NCBI GenBank assembly: GCA_041391965.1
Contig: JAWKMZ010000003.1
Span: forward strand, 62,001 to 126,000
Source: JAWKMZ01 sp041391965
Lineage (GTDB): Bacteria; Bacteroidota; Bacteroidia; Flavobacteriales; Flavobacteriaceae
Reading direction: 5' to 3'
Length of the DNA: 64,000 nt
Of this stretch, positions 1-9,160 are shown piece after piece (within the stretch, counting starts at the first letter, position 1; each line of letters begins with the position of its first letter). The notes beneath the pieces are model-generated. The model had not been told where the DNA came from. It ran no database searches and saw only the letters and a program-made list of their open reading frames with translations. Made by a program: the position numbers and the translations under genes.

Positions 1-593
1 ATTTGTTGTGTGAGCTTGTAATCAGTCGTTACGTTTATGATGAGGTTTGGAAAGATTTCAATTGCTGTTTTTTCTTCAAGATGTTGTTTGAGTTCTTTTA
101 CTCTTGGCGATTGGGCACCAAACACCATTGGAAGTCTGATAATGATGGCTTTCTTTTTTGGTAAACGAAGCAGCATATTTTCAATTTTAATCTTGAAATG
201 GCCATAAATACTATCGCTTAAAGTTTTATCGTCTTCATAACTTGGAAATTTGCTATAGGCATCAAATACATTAGCTGACGACAAGAAGATGATTTTGCAG
301 TCGTGAGCTTGTACGTATTCAATTATATGTTGATGTGCGATGATTTGTGCATGAAAATCGCCACGCAATGCAGAGATAATAATACTTGGTTTTACAGCAT
401 CAAGAATTTCAAAGACATCGTCTTCTTCAAGTTTGTATTGAAAAAAGTGTTTGTTTTTTTCAAAATGCAAATTAGATGTACAGTACGTCCCATAAGTTCT
501 AAAATAAGGACAAAGTTCTTTATAGATAGAATTGCCTAAAAAACCACTTGCTCCAAATATTAAAACACGATGTTTGCTCTCCTTCTCATTCAT
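1..593 (-). CDS. NAD-dependent epimerase/reductase (SDR family), 3' end outside window
   Basis: This is the N-terminal 197 codons of a short-chain dehydrogenase/reductase; the frame is open to the left edge, so the gene is cut by the window. The first ATG is at 593, followed by a hydrophobic strand and the dinucleotide-binding motif GASGFLG (residues 14-20). FLSSANVF (103-110) carries the usual Ser, and YGHFK (130-134) is the YxxxK catalytic pair. The layout resembles dTDP-4-dehydrorhamnose reductase-like or epimerase proteins that act on nucleotide sugars, but substrate cannot be read from this portion. It begins 27 bases downstream of gcvT on the same strand and may be co-transcribed with it. 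Family assignment is firm; the specific reaction is inference. Confidence 0.8.
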   Translation of the reverse strand, partial: MNEKESKHRVLIFGASGFLGNSIYKELCPYFRTYGTYCTSNLHFEKNKHFFQYKLEEDDVFEILDAVKPSIIISALRGDFHAQIIAHQHIIEYVQAHDCKIIFLSSANVFDAYSKFPSYEDDKTLSDSIYGHFKIKIENMLLRLPKKKAIIIRLPMVFGAQSPRVKELKQHLEEKTAIEIFPNLIINVTTDYKLTQQ

Positions 594-620
594 GAATCTT
601 CTGCTTTAGAGACTTTGGTG

Positions 621-1703
621 CTATCCTTTGTAAAAAGGCGGTTTTACAACGGTTGCAGGAATTGCATTTTTACGAATTTGGATATAGATTTTACTACCAA
701 CTTCAGATAAAACAGTTGGTACATAGCCTAAACCAATACCTTTGTTTAAAGACGGACTCATCGTGCCAGATGTAACAACACCAATGGTTGTTCCGTTACC
801 ATCCACAATATCATAACCATGACGCGGAATACCACGTTCATTCAATTCAAAAGCAATTAATTTGCGTTTTGGGCCATGTGCTTTTTCAGCTTCTAAGGCT
901 TCAGAATTTGTGAATTTTTTAGTAAATTTAGTGACCCAACCCAAACCTGCTTCAATAGGAGAGGTGCTATCGTCTATATCATTTCCATAAAGACAATATC
1001 CCATTTCTAAGCGTAAGGTATCACGAGCTGCTAAGCCAATAGGTTTAATGCCATAAGCTGCGCCAGCTTCAAATACCTTATCCCAAACCTGTTTGACTTC
1101 AGAGTTTTTGCAGTAAATCTCAAAACCACCACTACCTGTATATCCAGTAGCAGAGATAATGACATGCTCAATACCTGCAAAATCACCTACTATAAAATTA
1201 TAAAAATTAATGGCTGATAAATTGTGGCTTGTTAAACTTTGCATGGCTTCAACCGCTTTTGGGCCTTGTATAGCAAGTAGTGAATAGTCATCACTCAAAT
1301 TGCGCATTTGTGCTCCAACATCATTTTTGGACGCAATCCAATTCCAGTCTTTTTCAATATTGCTAGCGTTAACAACTAACAAGTAAGTTTCTTCTTTTAC
1401 TTTGTAAATAATCAAATCATCAACAATACCACCATCATCATTAGGTAAACAACTGTATTGTGCTTTGCCAACAGTTAATTTGGAGGCATCATTGCTGGAT
1501 ACTTTTTGTATAAGCTCCAAAGCGTGTGCGCCTTCAATTAAAAATTCGCCCATATGGCTTACATCAAATACGCCAACGCCATTTCTAACGGTTTCGTGTT
1601 CTGCATTAACACCTTCATATTGCACAGGCATGTTATAGCCCGCAAAAGGCACCATTTTTGCTCCAAGGGCTTCGTGAGTAGAGAATAAAGCTGTGTTTTT
1701 CAT
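621..1703 (-). CDS. gcvT: Aminomethyltransferase, glycine cleavage system T protein
   Basis: The 360-residue product is the T protein of the cytoplasmic glycine cleavage system. It transfers the methylene group from the aminomethyl-lipoyl H protein to tetrahydrofolate, releasing ammonia. The N-terminus (FSTHEALGAKMVPFAGYNMP) and GGIVDDL (91-97, containing the conserved catalytic Asp) are typical, as is the C-terminal GTMSPSLNKGIGLGY. Length matches the roughly 364 residues of E. coli GcvT. The start is ATG, with a -7 element TACTTTTG (1729-1736) about 25 bases upstream. gcvP and gcvH are not in this window, so the system is dispersed. No glycine riboswitch is visible in the short upstream gap. 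Confidence 0.97.
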   Translation of the reverse strand: MKNTALFSTHEALGAKMVPFAGYNMPVQYEGVNAEHETVRNGVGVFDVSHMGEFLIEGAHALELIQKVSSNDASKLTVGKAQYSCLPNDDGGIVDDLIIYKVKEETYLLVVNASNIEKDWNWIASKNDVGAQMRNLSDDYSLLAIQGPKAVEAMQSLTSHNLSAINFYNFIVGDFAGIEHVIISATGYTGSGGFEIYCKNSEVKQVWDKVFEAGAAYGIKPIGLAARDTLRLEMGYCLYGNDIDDSTSPIEAGLGWVTKFTKKFTNSEALEAEKAHGPKRKLIAFELNERGIPRHGYDIVDGNGTTIGVVTSGTMSPSLNKGIGLGYVPTVLSEVGSKIYIQIRKNAIPATVVKPPFYKG

Positions 1704-1728
1704 TTGTTGCTTATTGAAATTTGTTGCG

Positions 1729-1736
1729 CAAAAGTA
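1729..1736 (-). promoter_or_regulatory. -7 promoter element for gcvT
   Basis: On the minus strand this reads TACTTTTG, an exact match to the Bacteroidota -7 consensus TAnnTTTG, placed 25 bases before the gcvT ATG. No good -33 TTTG is seen at the usual spacing, so support is position plus motif only. Confidence 0.45.
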
Positions 1737-1784
1737 TTGAAAATTATCTGTTTTTGTGATGCTTCTTTCCGATTAAAAATTTGT

Positions 1785-1792
1785 TAATTTTG
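1785..1792 (+). promoter_or_regulatory. -7 promoter element for the M24 aminopeptidase gene
   Basis: TAATTTTG matches TAnnTTTG and lies about 70 bases upstream of the chosen ATG at 1864, within the divergent gcvT/aminopeptidase intergenic region. No -33 element at standard spacing is visible. Confidence 0.4.
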
Positions 1793-1863
1793 AATGGTAT
1801 AAGTTGCAAATATTATTTTTTTTATATTTTTCGTATTTAAATTTAGTTCCTAAATCTCCATCT

Positions 1864-3348
1864 ATGAAATTCAATCACTTAGCGTTATTAATCCTTTTTA
1901 TAGCATTTCAAACAGTTGCTCAAAAAGGAACTCCAGAGGATTATTTATCGGCTCAATTCCATAAAGAACGACGTGAAGCACTTCGCAAACAAATGCCACC
2001 AAATACAGTTGCTGTATTTTTTGCAAATGCACAACGCAATCGTGCTAATGATGTAAATTATGTGTACCATCAAGATCCTAATTTTTACTATTTAACGGGT
2101 TATAAAGAACCTAACGCAGTATTAATTATTTTTTCTGAGAACCAAAAAAACTCTGATGGCAAAATTTATAATGAATTGTTTTATGTACAAGAAAAAAACC
2201 CACAAAAAGAGCAATGGACAGGGTATAGGTTAGGTGTTGAAGGAACAAAACAACAATTGGGTTTTGATATGGTTTTTAATGGTAAAAACTTTTTAAATTC
2301 TGGAATCGATTACACCAATTTTGACAAGGTTTATTTTGATGATTTTAAGGACGATTACAGAGATAATAAAAGTGACCAAGCCGATTTGTACAATTTAGTG
2401 CAAACCTTTAAAACCCAAATAGGCTATAACATTAATGTTGCAGAAACTGAAGTTAAATCTTTAAATAATGAACTTGTAACTAATATCAAAATGCCAAAGC
2501 AAAAAGCTACCATTGACACAAAATCTTTAAAACGTTTTATGGGAACTTTACGACAAGTAAAAACTCCAGAAGAACTTAAACTGCTTACAAAAGCAGTTCG
2601 TATTTCGGCAATGGGACAACGTGAAATTATGAAAGCGATGCATCCAGAAATGTCTGAAACTGAAATTCAAGGTGTCCATGAATATGTTTATAAAAAATAT
2701 GGAAGTGAGTATGAAGGGTATCCAAGCATTGTAGGTTCAGGAAATAATGGTTGCGTTTTGCATTATGAAGAAAATAGCAAAACAAAGGTAGAAAATGAGT
2801 TGGTGTTGATGGATTTAGGTGCTGAATATCATGGCTATACAGCTGATGTGACCAGAACCATTCCTGCAAATGGCAAATTTACTCCAGAACAAAAAGCTAT
2901 TTACGATTTGGTGTACCAAGCACAACAAGCAGGTATTGCTGCTGCAATTATTGGTAATACGACTAAAGCTACAGATGCTGCTGCTCGCAAAGTCATTAAT
3001 AAAGGGTTGGTAGCCTTAGGAATTGTAAAAACTGAGGACGAAGCACGTACCTATTTTCCACACGGAACATCACATCATATAGGATTGGATGTTCACGATT
3101 TAAGTACTCATGGCCCTTTTGAAGCGAATATGGTCATAACCGTTGAACCAGGAATTTATATTCCAGAAGGGAGTGATTGTGATAAAAAATGGTGGAGCAT
3201 TGCAGTCCGAATTGAAGATGATATTTTAATTACAGAAAAAGGCCCTATTAATTTATCAGCTGAAGCTCCAAGAACTACTGAGGACATTGAAAAACTTATG
3301 AAAGAAAGTAGTGCATTAGACAACTTTAAATTGCCAAAATTAAATTAG
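1864..3348 (+). CDS. Secreted Xaa-Pro aminopeptidase (peptidase M24B)
   Basis: This 494-residue metallopeptidase removes N-terminal residues preceding proline. I start at ATG 1864 because it gives a clean signal peptide (MKFNHLALLILFIAFQTVA, cut before QKG); an upstream in-frame ATG at 1804 would place 20 extra residues before it. An aminopeptidase P N-terminal domain (about 25-220) precedes the pita-bread M24 domain. All five dinuclear-metal ligands are visible: D317 (MDLGA), D328 (ADVTRT), H404 (HGTSHH), E428 (VEPGIYIP) and E451 (RIEDD). The signal peptide implies periplasmic action, probably in peptide catabolism. It stands alone, divergent from gcvT. Confidence 0.93.
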   Translation: MKFNHLALLILFIAFQTVAQKGTPEDYLSAQFHKERREALRKQMPPNTVAVFFANAQRNRANDVNYVYHQDPNFYYLTGYKEPNAVLIIFSENQKNSDGKIYNELFYVQEKNPQKEQWTGYRLGVEGTKQQLGFDMVFNGKNFLNSGIDYTNFDKVYFDDFKDDYRDNKSDQADLYNLVQTFKTQIGYNINVAETEVKSLNNELVTNIKMPKQKATIDTKSLKRFMGTLRQVKTPEELKLLTKAVRISAMGQREIMKAMHPEMSETEIQGVHEYVYKKYGSEYEGYPSIVGSGNNGCVLHYEENSKTKVENELVLMDLGAEYHGYTADVTRTIPANGKFTPEQKAIYDLVYQAQQAGIAAAIIGNTTKATDAAARKVINKGLVALGIVKTEDEARTYFPHGTSHHIGLDVHDLSTHGPFEANMVITVEPGIYIPEGSDCDKKWWSIAVRIEDDILITEKGPINLSAEAPRTTEDIEKLMKESSALDNFKLPKLN

Positions 3349-3407
3349 TTATAACTTAGAAAGAAAGCAAAAGTTTTAAGCGTTTATTCACTTTTTTGAT
3401 AAGTTAT

Positions 3408-3647
3408 TTATGATTTTACTTTAAAACGCACTAAGGCATATAAAGCAACTAAGGCCCAAATACCTTCTAAAACAATAAAAGGCCAATAGTTTAATAAGAT
3501 AGATGCCGTACAAGCCATGGTTGCACCAATCAAATTAAGTGTTATAAATGCTAAATTTTTGGTTGAAAGCTTTCCAATAATATTTAAAAAATAGGCAAGT
3601 AGTATTTGAAAAACACCAATACTACCAATCCAATCTGTAAGTGTCAT
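3408..3647 (-). CDS. Small membrane protein, CBU_0592-like
   Basis: A 79-residue protein with the pattern DWIGSIGVFQILLAYFLN, a polar turn, ITLNLIGATMAC and a C-terminal hydrophobic segment following LE. This matches small integral membrane proteins with a CBU_0592-like domain, which have no established function. Three hydrophobic helices are visible (about 9-24, 33-50 and 54-72). It is the last gene of the thr-operon strand run, 11 bases after the GNAT gene, so it is probably co-transcribed; a role in threonine metabolism does not follow from that. Confidence 0.75.
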   Translation of the reverse strand: MTLTDWIGSIGVFQILLAYFLNIIGKLSTKNLAFITLNLIGATMACTASILLNYWPFIVLEGIWALVALYALVRFKVKS

Positions 3648-3658
3648 CGCGTTGTTTG

Positions 3659-4174
3659 TTAATAAGTTAATAACATTTGATAATTTGGATTATAATGTGT
3701 TTTTGATATTTTAAAATCGTGGCTTCCAATAATTTTAAAACCAATTTTTTGGTAAAAACTAATAGCTTTTGCATTTTCAGTCCACACATACAACCACATA
3801 CCAGTTTGTTGATGATGCTTAGAAACTTGTAAATTAAAATGAAATAGCTCCAAACCCAGTTTTAAATGATGAAATTCTTTTAATAAATACAAGCGTTCTA
3901 ATTTGGTAACATTTTTAGAATCAATATTTTGATGCGGAAAATTAAAAACCATCTTCGAATAGCCAATAGGTATTTGGTTGTAATAAAGAATATAAAAATG
4001 GCTTTCAGTAGCCTGCAATGCTTCTAAAAATGCAGATTTGTTAAACTTGGATTTTATATAAGCTTCAATATCTTTTTTTGAAGCACTATGACCATGAGAT
4101 TCTAAAAAGGTTGTTGTTCCAAGGGTAATAAGTATTGGAACATCAGCAGTTGTAGCTTTAACAAAAGAAGTCAT
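3659..4174 (-). CDS. GNAT-family N-acetyltransferase
   Basis: A 171-residue GNAT-fold protein expected to transfer an acetyl group from acetyl-CoA to an amine. Visible signatures are TKLERLYLLKEFHHLKLG (about 90-107), where the acetyl-CoA pyrophosphate loop should be, and the classic C-terminal WTENAKAISFYQKIGFKIIG (about 130-149). Its ATG overlaps the thrC stop in an ATGA arrangement (4171-4174), so it is translationally coupled to the thr operon. The substrate is unknown. Coupling to thrC suggests, but does not show, action on an amino acid or a ribosomal N-terminus. Confidence 0.85.
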   Translation of the reverse strand: MTSFVKATTADVPILITLGTTTFLESHGHSASKKDIEAYIKSKFNKSAFLEALQATESHFYILYYNQIPIGYSKMVFNFPHQNIDSKNVTKLERLYLLKEFHHLKLGLELFHFNLQVSKHHQQTGMWLYVWTENAKAISFYQKIGFKIIGSHDFKISKTHYNPNYQMLLTY

Positions 4175-5475
4175 ACATGATTTCGATTTAATAAAAACTG
4201 CTTCAATGCATCATAAGTTTTAATGTTAGTTGCGTTCTTCGTTTTATTCATAACCGTTTCTATTTGAGGTGGTAATTCAATTTGTTCACTAATAACATCT
4301 TCAACAATTTCTAAAAATTTAGTTGGATGTGCCGTTTCTAAAAACACACAATGGGTATCAGAATTTGATTTCAAATAGGTCTTGCAACCCAAATAGGCAA
4401 CAGCACCATGTGGATCAGCAATGTAGTTGCAGTCGTTATAAATTTCTTTTAAAGCGATGCGAGTTTCATCATCAGAAAAGCTATAAGACGAAAGGTTCTT
4501 TTTTAAAACTTCAAAATTGTTTTTATAAATTTCTTGAATGCGGATAAAATTACTCGGATTCCCAACATCCATGGCATTGCTTATGGTTTGCACTGACGGT
4601 TTTGGCTGGTAGTTTTTGGTTTTCAAATAGGTAGTTACAACCTTGTTTTCATTGTTAGAAGCGATAAAATGTTGAATTGGCAAACCCAATTGTTGCGCCA
4701 TCATGCCAGCACAAATATTCCCAAAATTGCCACTTGGTACCGAAAATACAATGTTTTTATGTGTTTTATGTAATTGTTTGTATGCAAAAAAGAAATAGAA
4801 CATTTGTGGTAACCAACGTGCTACATTAATAGAGTTAGCAGAGGTTAATTGCATTTTGTTGGTTAATGCTTCATCCAAAAATGCGCGTTTTACCATAGCT
4901 TGGCAATCGTCAAACACACCATCAACTTCTAAAGCTGTAATGTTTTTGCCTAAAGTTGTCAGTTGTTTTTCTTGAATATCACTCACTTTGCCACTTGGAT
5001 ATAAAATGACAACATGAACCCCTTTAACACCTAAAAAGCCATTAGCAACAGCACCTCCTGTATCACCAGAAGTGGCAACTAAAACAGTTACTTCTTTATT
5101 ATTGTCTTGATTAAAATAGCCTAAACATCGTGCCATAAAACGTGCTCCAACATCTTTAAACGCCATAGTTGGTCCATGAAACAGCTCTAAGGTAGAAATA
5201 TGGTTGTTCAATTTGACCACAGGAAAATCAAACGATAAAGTTTCTTTGATGATGGTTTTTAGAACTTCTTCAGGAATTTCTGGTGTTACAAATTGTTTGA
5301 TGGCTTCAAAAGCAATTTCTTCATAAGACAAACTATCAATTTTATCAAAAAATGATGTTGGTAAAGCTTTGATGTTTTCAGGAAAATACAACCCTTTGTC
5401 TGGTGCTAATCCTTTGATTACTGCTTCTTTAAATGAAGTGTTTGCTGCTTTTTTATTTAGACTGTAGTAATTCAT
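4171..5475 (-). CDS. thrC: Threonine synthase
   Basis: This PLP enzyme converts O-phosphohomoserine to threonine, the last step of the pathway. I start at ATG 5475 (MNYYSLNKK), giving 434 residues, because the 11 residues available upstream do not resemble the family. The PLP lysine lies in TMAFKDVGARF (about K107). SGDTGGAV and the phosphate-binding SGNFGNICAG segment are typical of fold-type II threonine synthases. It lies 67 bases after thrB and overlaps the acetyltransferase gene by four bases, consistent with one polycistronic message. Confidence 0.97.
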   Translation of the reverse strand: MNYYSLNKKAANTSFKEAVIKGLAPDKGLYFPENIKALPTSFFDKIDSLSYEEIAFEAIKQFVTPEIPEEVLKTIIKETLSFDFPVVKLNNHISTLELFHGPTMAFKDVGARFMARCLGYFNQDNNKEVTVLVATSGDTGGAVANGFLGVKGVHVVILYPSGKVSDIQEKQLTTLGKNITALEVDGVFDDCQAMVKRAFLDEALTNKMQLTSANSINVARWLPQMFYFFFAYKQLHKTHKNIVFSVPSGNFGNICAGMMAQQLGLPIQHFIASNNENKVVTTYLKTKNYQPKPSVQTISNAMDVGNPSNFIRIQEIYKNNFEVLKKNLSSYSFSDDETRIALKEIYNDCNYIADPHGAVAYLGCKTYLKSNSDTHCVFLETAHPTKFLEIVEDVISEQIELPPQIETVMNKTKNATNIKTYDALKQFLLNRNHV

Positions 5476-5542
5476 AAGTTTTGCCACAAATACACGAATA
5501 GTTTTCAATTTTCTTCGTGTAACTCTGTGTTATAGTTTTAAG

Positions 5543-6469
5543 TTATGCTATTTTGATTCCTTTTGTATTGATTTTCGACACAAACGTATAAAACTCTATT
5601 TCTGTATCATTATAAACTTTTTTCATCGCTTTTTCAACTTCTTTTGCAGTTTCAATGCCTTTGCTCAATGCAAATATAGAAGGTCCAGAACCCGAAATAC
5701 CACAACCTAAAGCGCCAGATTGTATTGCAGCAAGTTTTACCTTGCTAAAATGCGGAATAAGCTTACTTCTGTATGGTTCTACAATTGCATCGTTAAGTGA
5801 TTTGCTAATGAGTTGATAATTATTAGTGTGCAAGCCATGAATTAAACTTCCAACATTTGCCCATTGTGTAATGGCATCTTTTAGAGGAATGTTTTTTGGT
5901 AAAATGGCGCGTGCTTCTGAGGTTTTAATTTCTATTTGTGGATGAATGATAGTTGCATACAAGTCATTTGGCGTTGGAATTTCTAAAATCTCTAACGGAT
6001 TCACACTTTTTACCAAAGTAAAGCCTCCAAAAATTCCAGGCGCAATATTGTCAGCATGCTCACTTCCACTGGCTAAAGCTTCGCCTTTCATCGCAAAATA
6101 AGAGAGTTGCGTTTTGTTGTAAGGTCTTCCTAAAAGTTCATTAATGGCAAACACGCTTCCCGAAGCACTTGCCGAACTGCTACCAATACCACTTCCTGGT
6201 TTGATGTGTTTATAGATTTCAATCTCAAAGCCACAATTGGGTTGCGCATTTGCTATCAAAGCCAAAGCCGAAACACCAGCAACATTTTTTTCAGTTTCAA
6301 AAGGCAAATTAAACCCTTCAATTTTGCTAATATAAATACCTTTCTTATCTGTTTTTCTAATGACCATTTCGTCACCAATGTTATCAAGACAAAACCCAAG
6401 GACGTCAAAGCCACAAGTCACATTAGCAACCGTTGCAGGTGAAAATATTTTTATTTCATTTTTTACCAC
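5543..6469 (-). CDS. thrB: Homoserine kinase
   Basis: A 308-residue GHMP-family kinase that phosphorylates homoserine with ATP. The N-terminus IKIFSPATVANVTCGFDVLG is the usual GHMP substrate region, PGSGIGSSSAS (91-101) is the ATP phosphate loop, and GCGISGSGPSIFAL (about 257-270) is the C-terminal glycine-rich motif. The only suitable start is GTG at 6469, because the nearby ATG is out of frame. It sits 34 bases downstream of thrA and upstream of thrC, in the order thrA-thrB-thrC. Confidence 0.97.
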   Translation of the reverse strand: MVKNEIKIFSPATVANVTCGFDVLGFCLDNIGDEMVIRKTDKKGIYISKIEGFNLPFETEKNVAGVSALALIANAQPNCGFEIEIYKHIKPGSGIGSSSASASGSVFAINELLGRPYNKTQLSYFAMKGEALASGSEHADNIAPGIFGGFTLVKSVNPLEILEIPTPNDLYATIIHPQIEIKTSEARAILPKNIPLKDAITQWANVGSLIHGLHTNNYQLISKSLNDAIVEPYRSKLIPHFSKVKLAAIQSGALGCGISGSGPSIFALSKGIETAKEVEKAMKKVYNDTEIEFYTFVSKINTKGIKIA

Positions 6470-6503
6470 TAATACACTATTTTATTATGCTATACATTAC
6501 AAC

Positions 6504-8951
6504 TTATTTATTTCCAATTCTGATAATATCGGCAAACAACCCAGAAGCGGTTACATCTGCTCCAGCACCTGCACCTTTAATAATCATAGGTTGTTCAGGA
6601 TAGCGCTGTGTATAAAACATCACGATATTATCTTTTCCTTTTAGGTTGTAAAACGGATGGTCTTGCGGAATTTCTCTCAAGCACACTTTGGCGTTTCCAT
6701 TATTAAATTCTGCCACATATTTTAACTGACAGTTTTTTGCTTTTGCTGAAGCATATAATTTTTGAAAATGTGCTTCATCAGCAATTAAAGTGTTGTAAAA
6801 ATCATCAACTGAGCAACTTTCTAAATTCGCTTTGGTCAAAAACGACTCATTTTTAATGGTTTCTAAATGGAGTTCAGTACCACTTTCACGAGCTAAAATA
6901 AGGATTTTTCGAGCTACATCCACACCACTTAAATCAATTCGAGGATCAGGCTCTGTGTAGCCTTCTTTTTGAGCCTGTTTGACCACATCATGAAACCTTT
7001 TGCTGTCATCAAAGTTATTGAAAACAAAATTCAAACTTCCTGATAACACCGCTTGAATACTAGTGATTTTGTCACCAGAAGCAATTAGATTATTTAAGGT
7101 GTCTATCACTGGCAAACCTGCACCAACGTTGGTTTCAAACAAAAAAGGTGCATTGTATTTTAAGGAAAGTCGTTTTAATTCTTGATAGTGGTGATAATCA
7201 CTTGAACAGGCAATTTTGTTGCAAGCAACTACAGCAATACTTTGGCGCAAATAATCAGGATACATCCTTGCAACATTCTTATTTGCAGTTATGTCTATAA
7301 AAATACTGTTACGCAAATTGAGTAATTTAATTCGGTCTAAAAACCCTTGAAGCGAAGCAGTTTCCCCTTGTTTTAAATCGTCTTTCCAATTTTTGAGTGC
7401 TAATCCGTTGTCATCAAAAATCATGGTTCTTGAATTGGACAAACCAATAACTCTAAGGTTGATTTTAAGGTTGTCTTTTAAGTATTTTCGTTGTTGTTTA
7501 ATCTGTTCTACCAAACGTTCACCAACATTTCCAACACCTGTAATAAACACATTGAGTTGTTTGATGTTGCCTTCAAAAAAGGCTTCATGTAAGGTGTTTA
7601 GGGCTTTTTTTACATCTTTTTGGGCAATAACAGTCGAAATATTTTTTTCTGAAGCACCTTGAGCAATTGCTCTAATATTGATATTGTTTTTCCCTAAGGC
7701 ACTAAACATTTTACCACTAATGCCTTGATGGTTTTTCATGTGGTCACCAACCAAGGCGACAATAGATAAATCGGTTTCTACCAATAATGGGTCAATTTTG
7801 TGTAGTGAAATTTCGTTTTCAAAAGCTGTGTCAATAGCTGTTTTTGCTTTTTGTGCATTAGTGTCATCAATGCCAAAGCAAATAGAGTGTTCGGATGAGG
7901 CCTGAGTAATCAAAATCACATTGATTTTTTCTTGAGCCAAAGTTTCAAACAATCGTTTTGAAAACCCAGGAATACCAACCATTCCGTTACCTTGAAGTGT
8001 GAGTAATGCAATATTACTGATGTTGCTAATTCCTTTGGCAATGGTTGCTGTACTGTTAGTATTTTCATTAGTGATTATGGTGCCAATCGCATCAGGCTCT
8101 AAGGTGTTTTTGATGTGAATAGGAATATTCAAATCCAAAACAGGTTGAACCGTTGGAGGATACAATACTTTAGCACCAAAATGAGACAACTCCATGGCTT
8201 CTTGGTAAGAAAGTCTTTCAATAGGATAGGCTTGCTTTACTAATTTTGGATTGGCTGTAAACATCCCACTAACGTCAGTCCATATTTCTAATTGCTCCAC
8301 ATGCAAAGCTGCAGCAACGATAGCCGCTGTAAAGTCCGATCCACCGCGACCAAGTGTTGTAATGTCTCCAGATTCTGATTTTGAAATAAAACCAGGAAGG
8401 ATAGTAATGCTTTGAGTCACTTCTTTAAAATAAGTTTGAATGGCAGCATTGGTTTTTTTGTAATTGACTTCTGCTTTTGTGAAATTAGAGTTAGTGACAA
8501 TCAATTCTTGGCTGTTCTTTCTAACCGTATTTATGCCTCTGTGCTTCATGGCTTCGGCAATAATATAAGACGAAAGAAGTTCGCCAAAACTCACCAATTT
8601 ATCTGATGTTTTTGGCGAAAGCTCATTGATGAGATAAATGCCATCTAACAAACTTTTTAAAGCGTGCAATTTGCTTTCTAAATAGTCTTTTGCAGCTTCG
8701 TTTTGCGTTGGAATTAATTGAAACAATAAATCTAAATGAATTTGCTTAATTTCTTTAAAATCAGACAAATAAGATTCATTTTTACTTTGAGCTAAAGCGC
8801 CTGCTTTTAGGAGTTTATCTGTAATGCCACCAACAGCCGAAACAACACATATAATGGTGTCATTTTTGGCATAACGTTCCAAAATATGGATGACATGGTT
8901 TATGTTTTCAACAGAACCGACAGAGGTTCCTCCAAATTTTAATACTTTCAT
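6504..8951 (-). CDS. thrA: Bifunctional aspartokinase / homoserine dehydrogenase
   Basis: An 815-residue fusion catalysing the first and third steps from aspartate towards threonine and methionine. The aspartokinase domain starts at MKVLKFGGTSVGS and carries TLGRGGSDFTA (about 199-209). Paired ACT regulatory domains (about 310-455) are expected to bind an end-product amino acid. The homoserine dehydrogenase part begins near 463 with the NAD(P) motif ITGVGNVGERL and later ETNVGAGLPVIDT. I start at ATG 8951 rather than 8975, since the first eight residues upstream are not family-like. It heads the operon and is preceded by a leader ORF and pairable RNA segments. Confidence 0.97.
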   Translation of the reverse strand: MKVLKFGGTSVGSVENINHVIHILERYAKNDTIICVVSAVGGITDKLLKAGALAQSKNESYLSDFKEIKQIHLDLLFQLIPTQNEAAKDYLESKLHALKSLLDGIYLINELSPKTSDKLVSFGELLSSYIIAEAMKHRGINTVRKNSQELIVTNSNFTKAEVNYKKTNAAIQTYFKEVTQSITILPGFISKSESGDITTLGRGGSDFTAAIVAAALHVEQLEIWTDVSGMFTANPKLVKQAYPIERLSYQEAMELSHFGAKVLYPPTVQPVLDLNIPIHIKNTLEPDAIGTIITNENTNSTATIAKGISNISNIALLTLQGNGMVGIPGFSKRLFETLAQEKINVILITQASSEHSICFGIDDTNAQKAKTAIDTAFENEISLHKIDPLLVETDLSIVALVGDHMKNHQGISGKMFSALGKNNINIRAIAQGASEKNISTVIAQKDVKKALNTLHEAFFEGNIKQLNVFITGVGNVGERLVEQIKQQRKYLKDNLKINLRVIGLSNSRTMIFDDNGLALKNWKDDLKQGETASLQGFLDRIKLLNLRNSIFIDITANKNVARMYPDYLRQSIAVVACNKIACSSDYHHYQELKRLSLKYNAPFLFETNVGAGLPVIDTLNNLIASGDKITSIQAVLSGSLNFVFNNFDDSKRFHDVVKQAQKEGYTEPDPRIDLSGVDVARKILILARESGTELHLETIKNESFLTKANLESCSVDDFYNTLIADEAHFQKLYASAKAKNCQLKYVAEFNNGNAKVCLREIPQDHPFYNLKGKDNIVMFYTQRYPEQPMIIKGAGAGADVTASGLFADIIRIGNK

Positions 8952-8966
8952 TTGTAATGGTTTGTA

Positions 8967-9059
8967 GGGTTGCAATAAACAATTTAATATTTAAAAATTT
9001 ATATTAAATCACAATAAAAAGGTGCTGAAGGAAAATATAGAGACTAACCCCAAAGGGTT
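8967..9059 (-). promoter_or_regulatory. Candidate thr attenuator: competing CAACCC/GGGTT pairings
   Basis: On the minus strand, AACCC (9059-9055) can pair with GGGTT (9050-9046) in a tight hairpin at the end of the leader ORF. A second CAACCCT copy (AACCC at 8971-8967) lies about 16 bases before the thrA ATG and could compete for the same GGGTT. The first AACCC overlaps the Thr-Thr codons of the leader. The geometry suggests ribosome-position-dependent switching, but no strong U-tract terminator is visible, so control of translation rather than termination is possible. An all-A/T 9-bp inverted repeat (8982-8990 with 9001-9009) lies between the two elements. Confidence 0.45.
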
Positions 9060-9142
9060 GTAGAAAAGGTAGAAAAAGTAAAAATGCTTTCAATCAAACT
9101 GAAAGAAAAACCAAAATTATTTATTTGACTTAAGTTGTACAT
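9044..9142 (-). CDS. Threonine operon leader peptide (candidate)
   Basis: An ATG at 9142 opens a 32-codon ORF ending in TAG at 9044-9046, between a promoter-like element and thrA. The peptide ends IFTFSTFSTTLWG, with four Thr in eleven residues, two of them adjacent (ACA ACC) just before the stop. Three Ile codons are also present. This is the composition expected of an attenuation leader that senses charged tRNA-Thr. It starts about 18 bases after the -7 element, so it would be the first ORF on the mRNA. Evidence is position, composition and adjoining complementary segments; expression is not shown. Confidence 0.6.
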   Translation of the reverse strand: MYNLSQINNFGFSFSLIESIFTFSTFSTTLWG

Positions 9143-9160
9143 TTTTACTGCTTTACTTTT

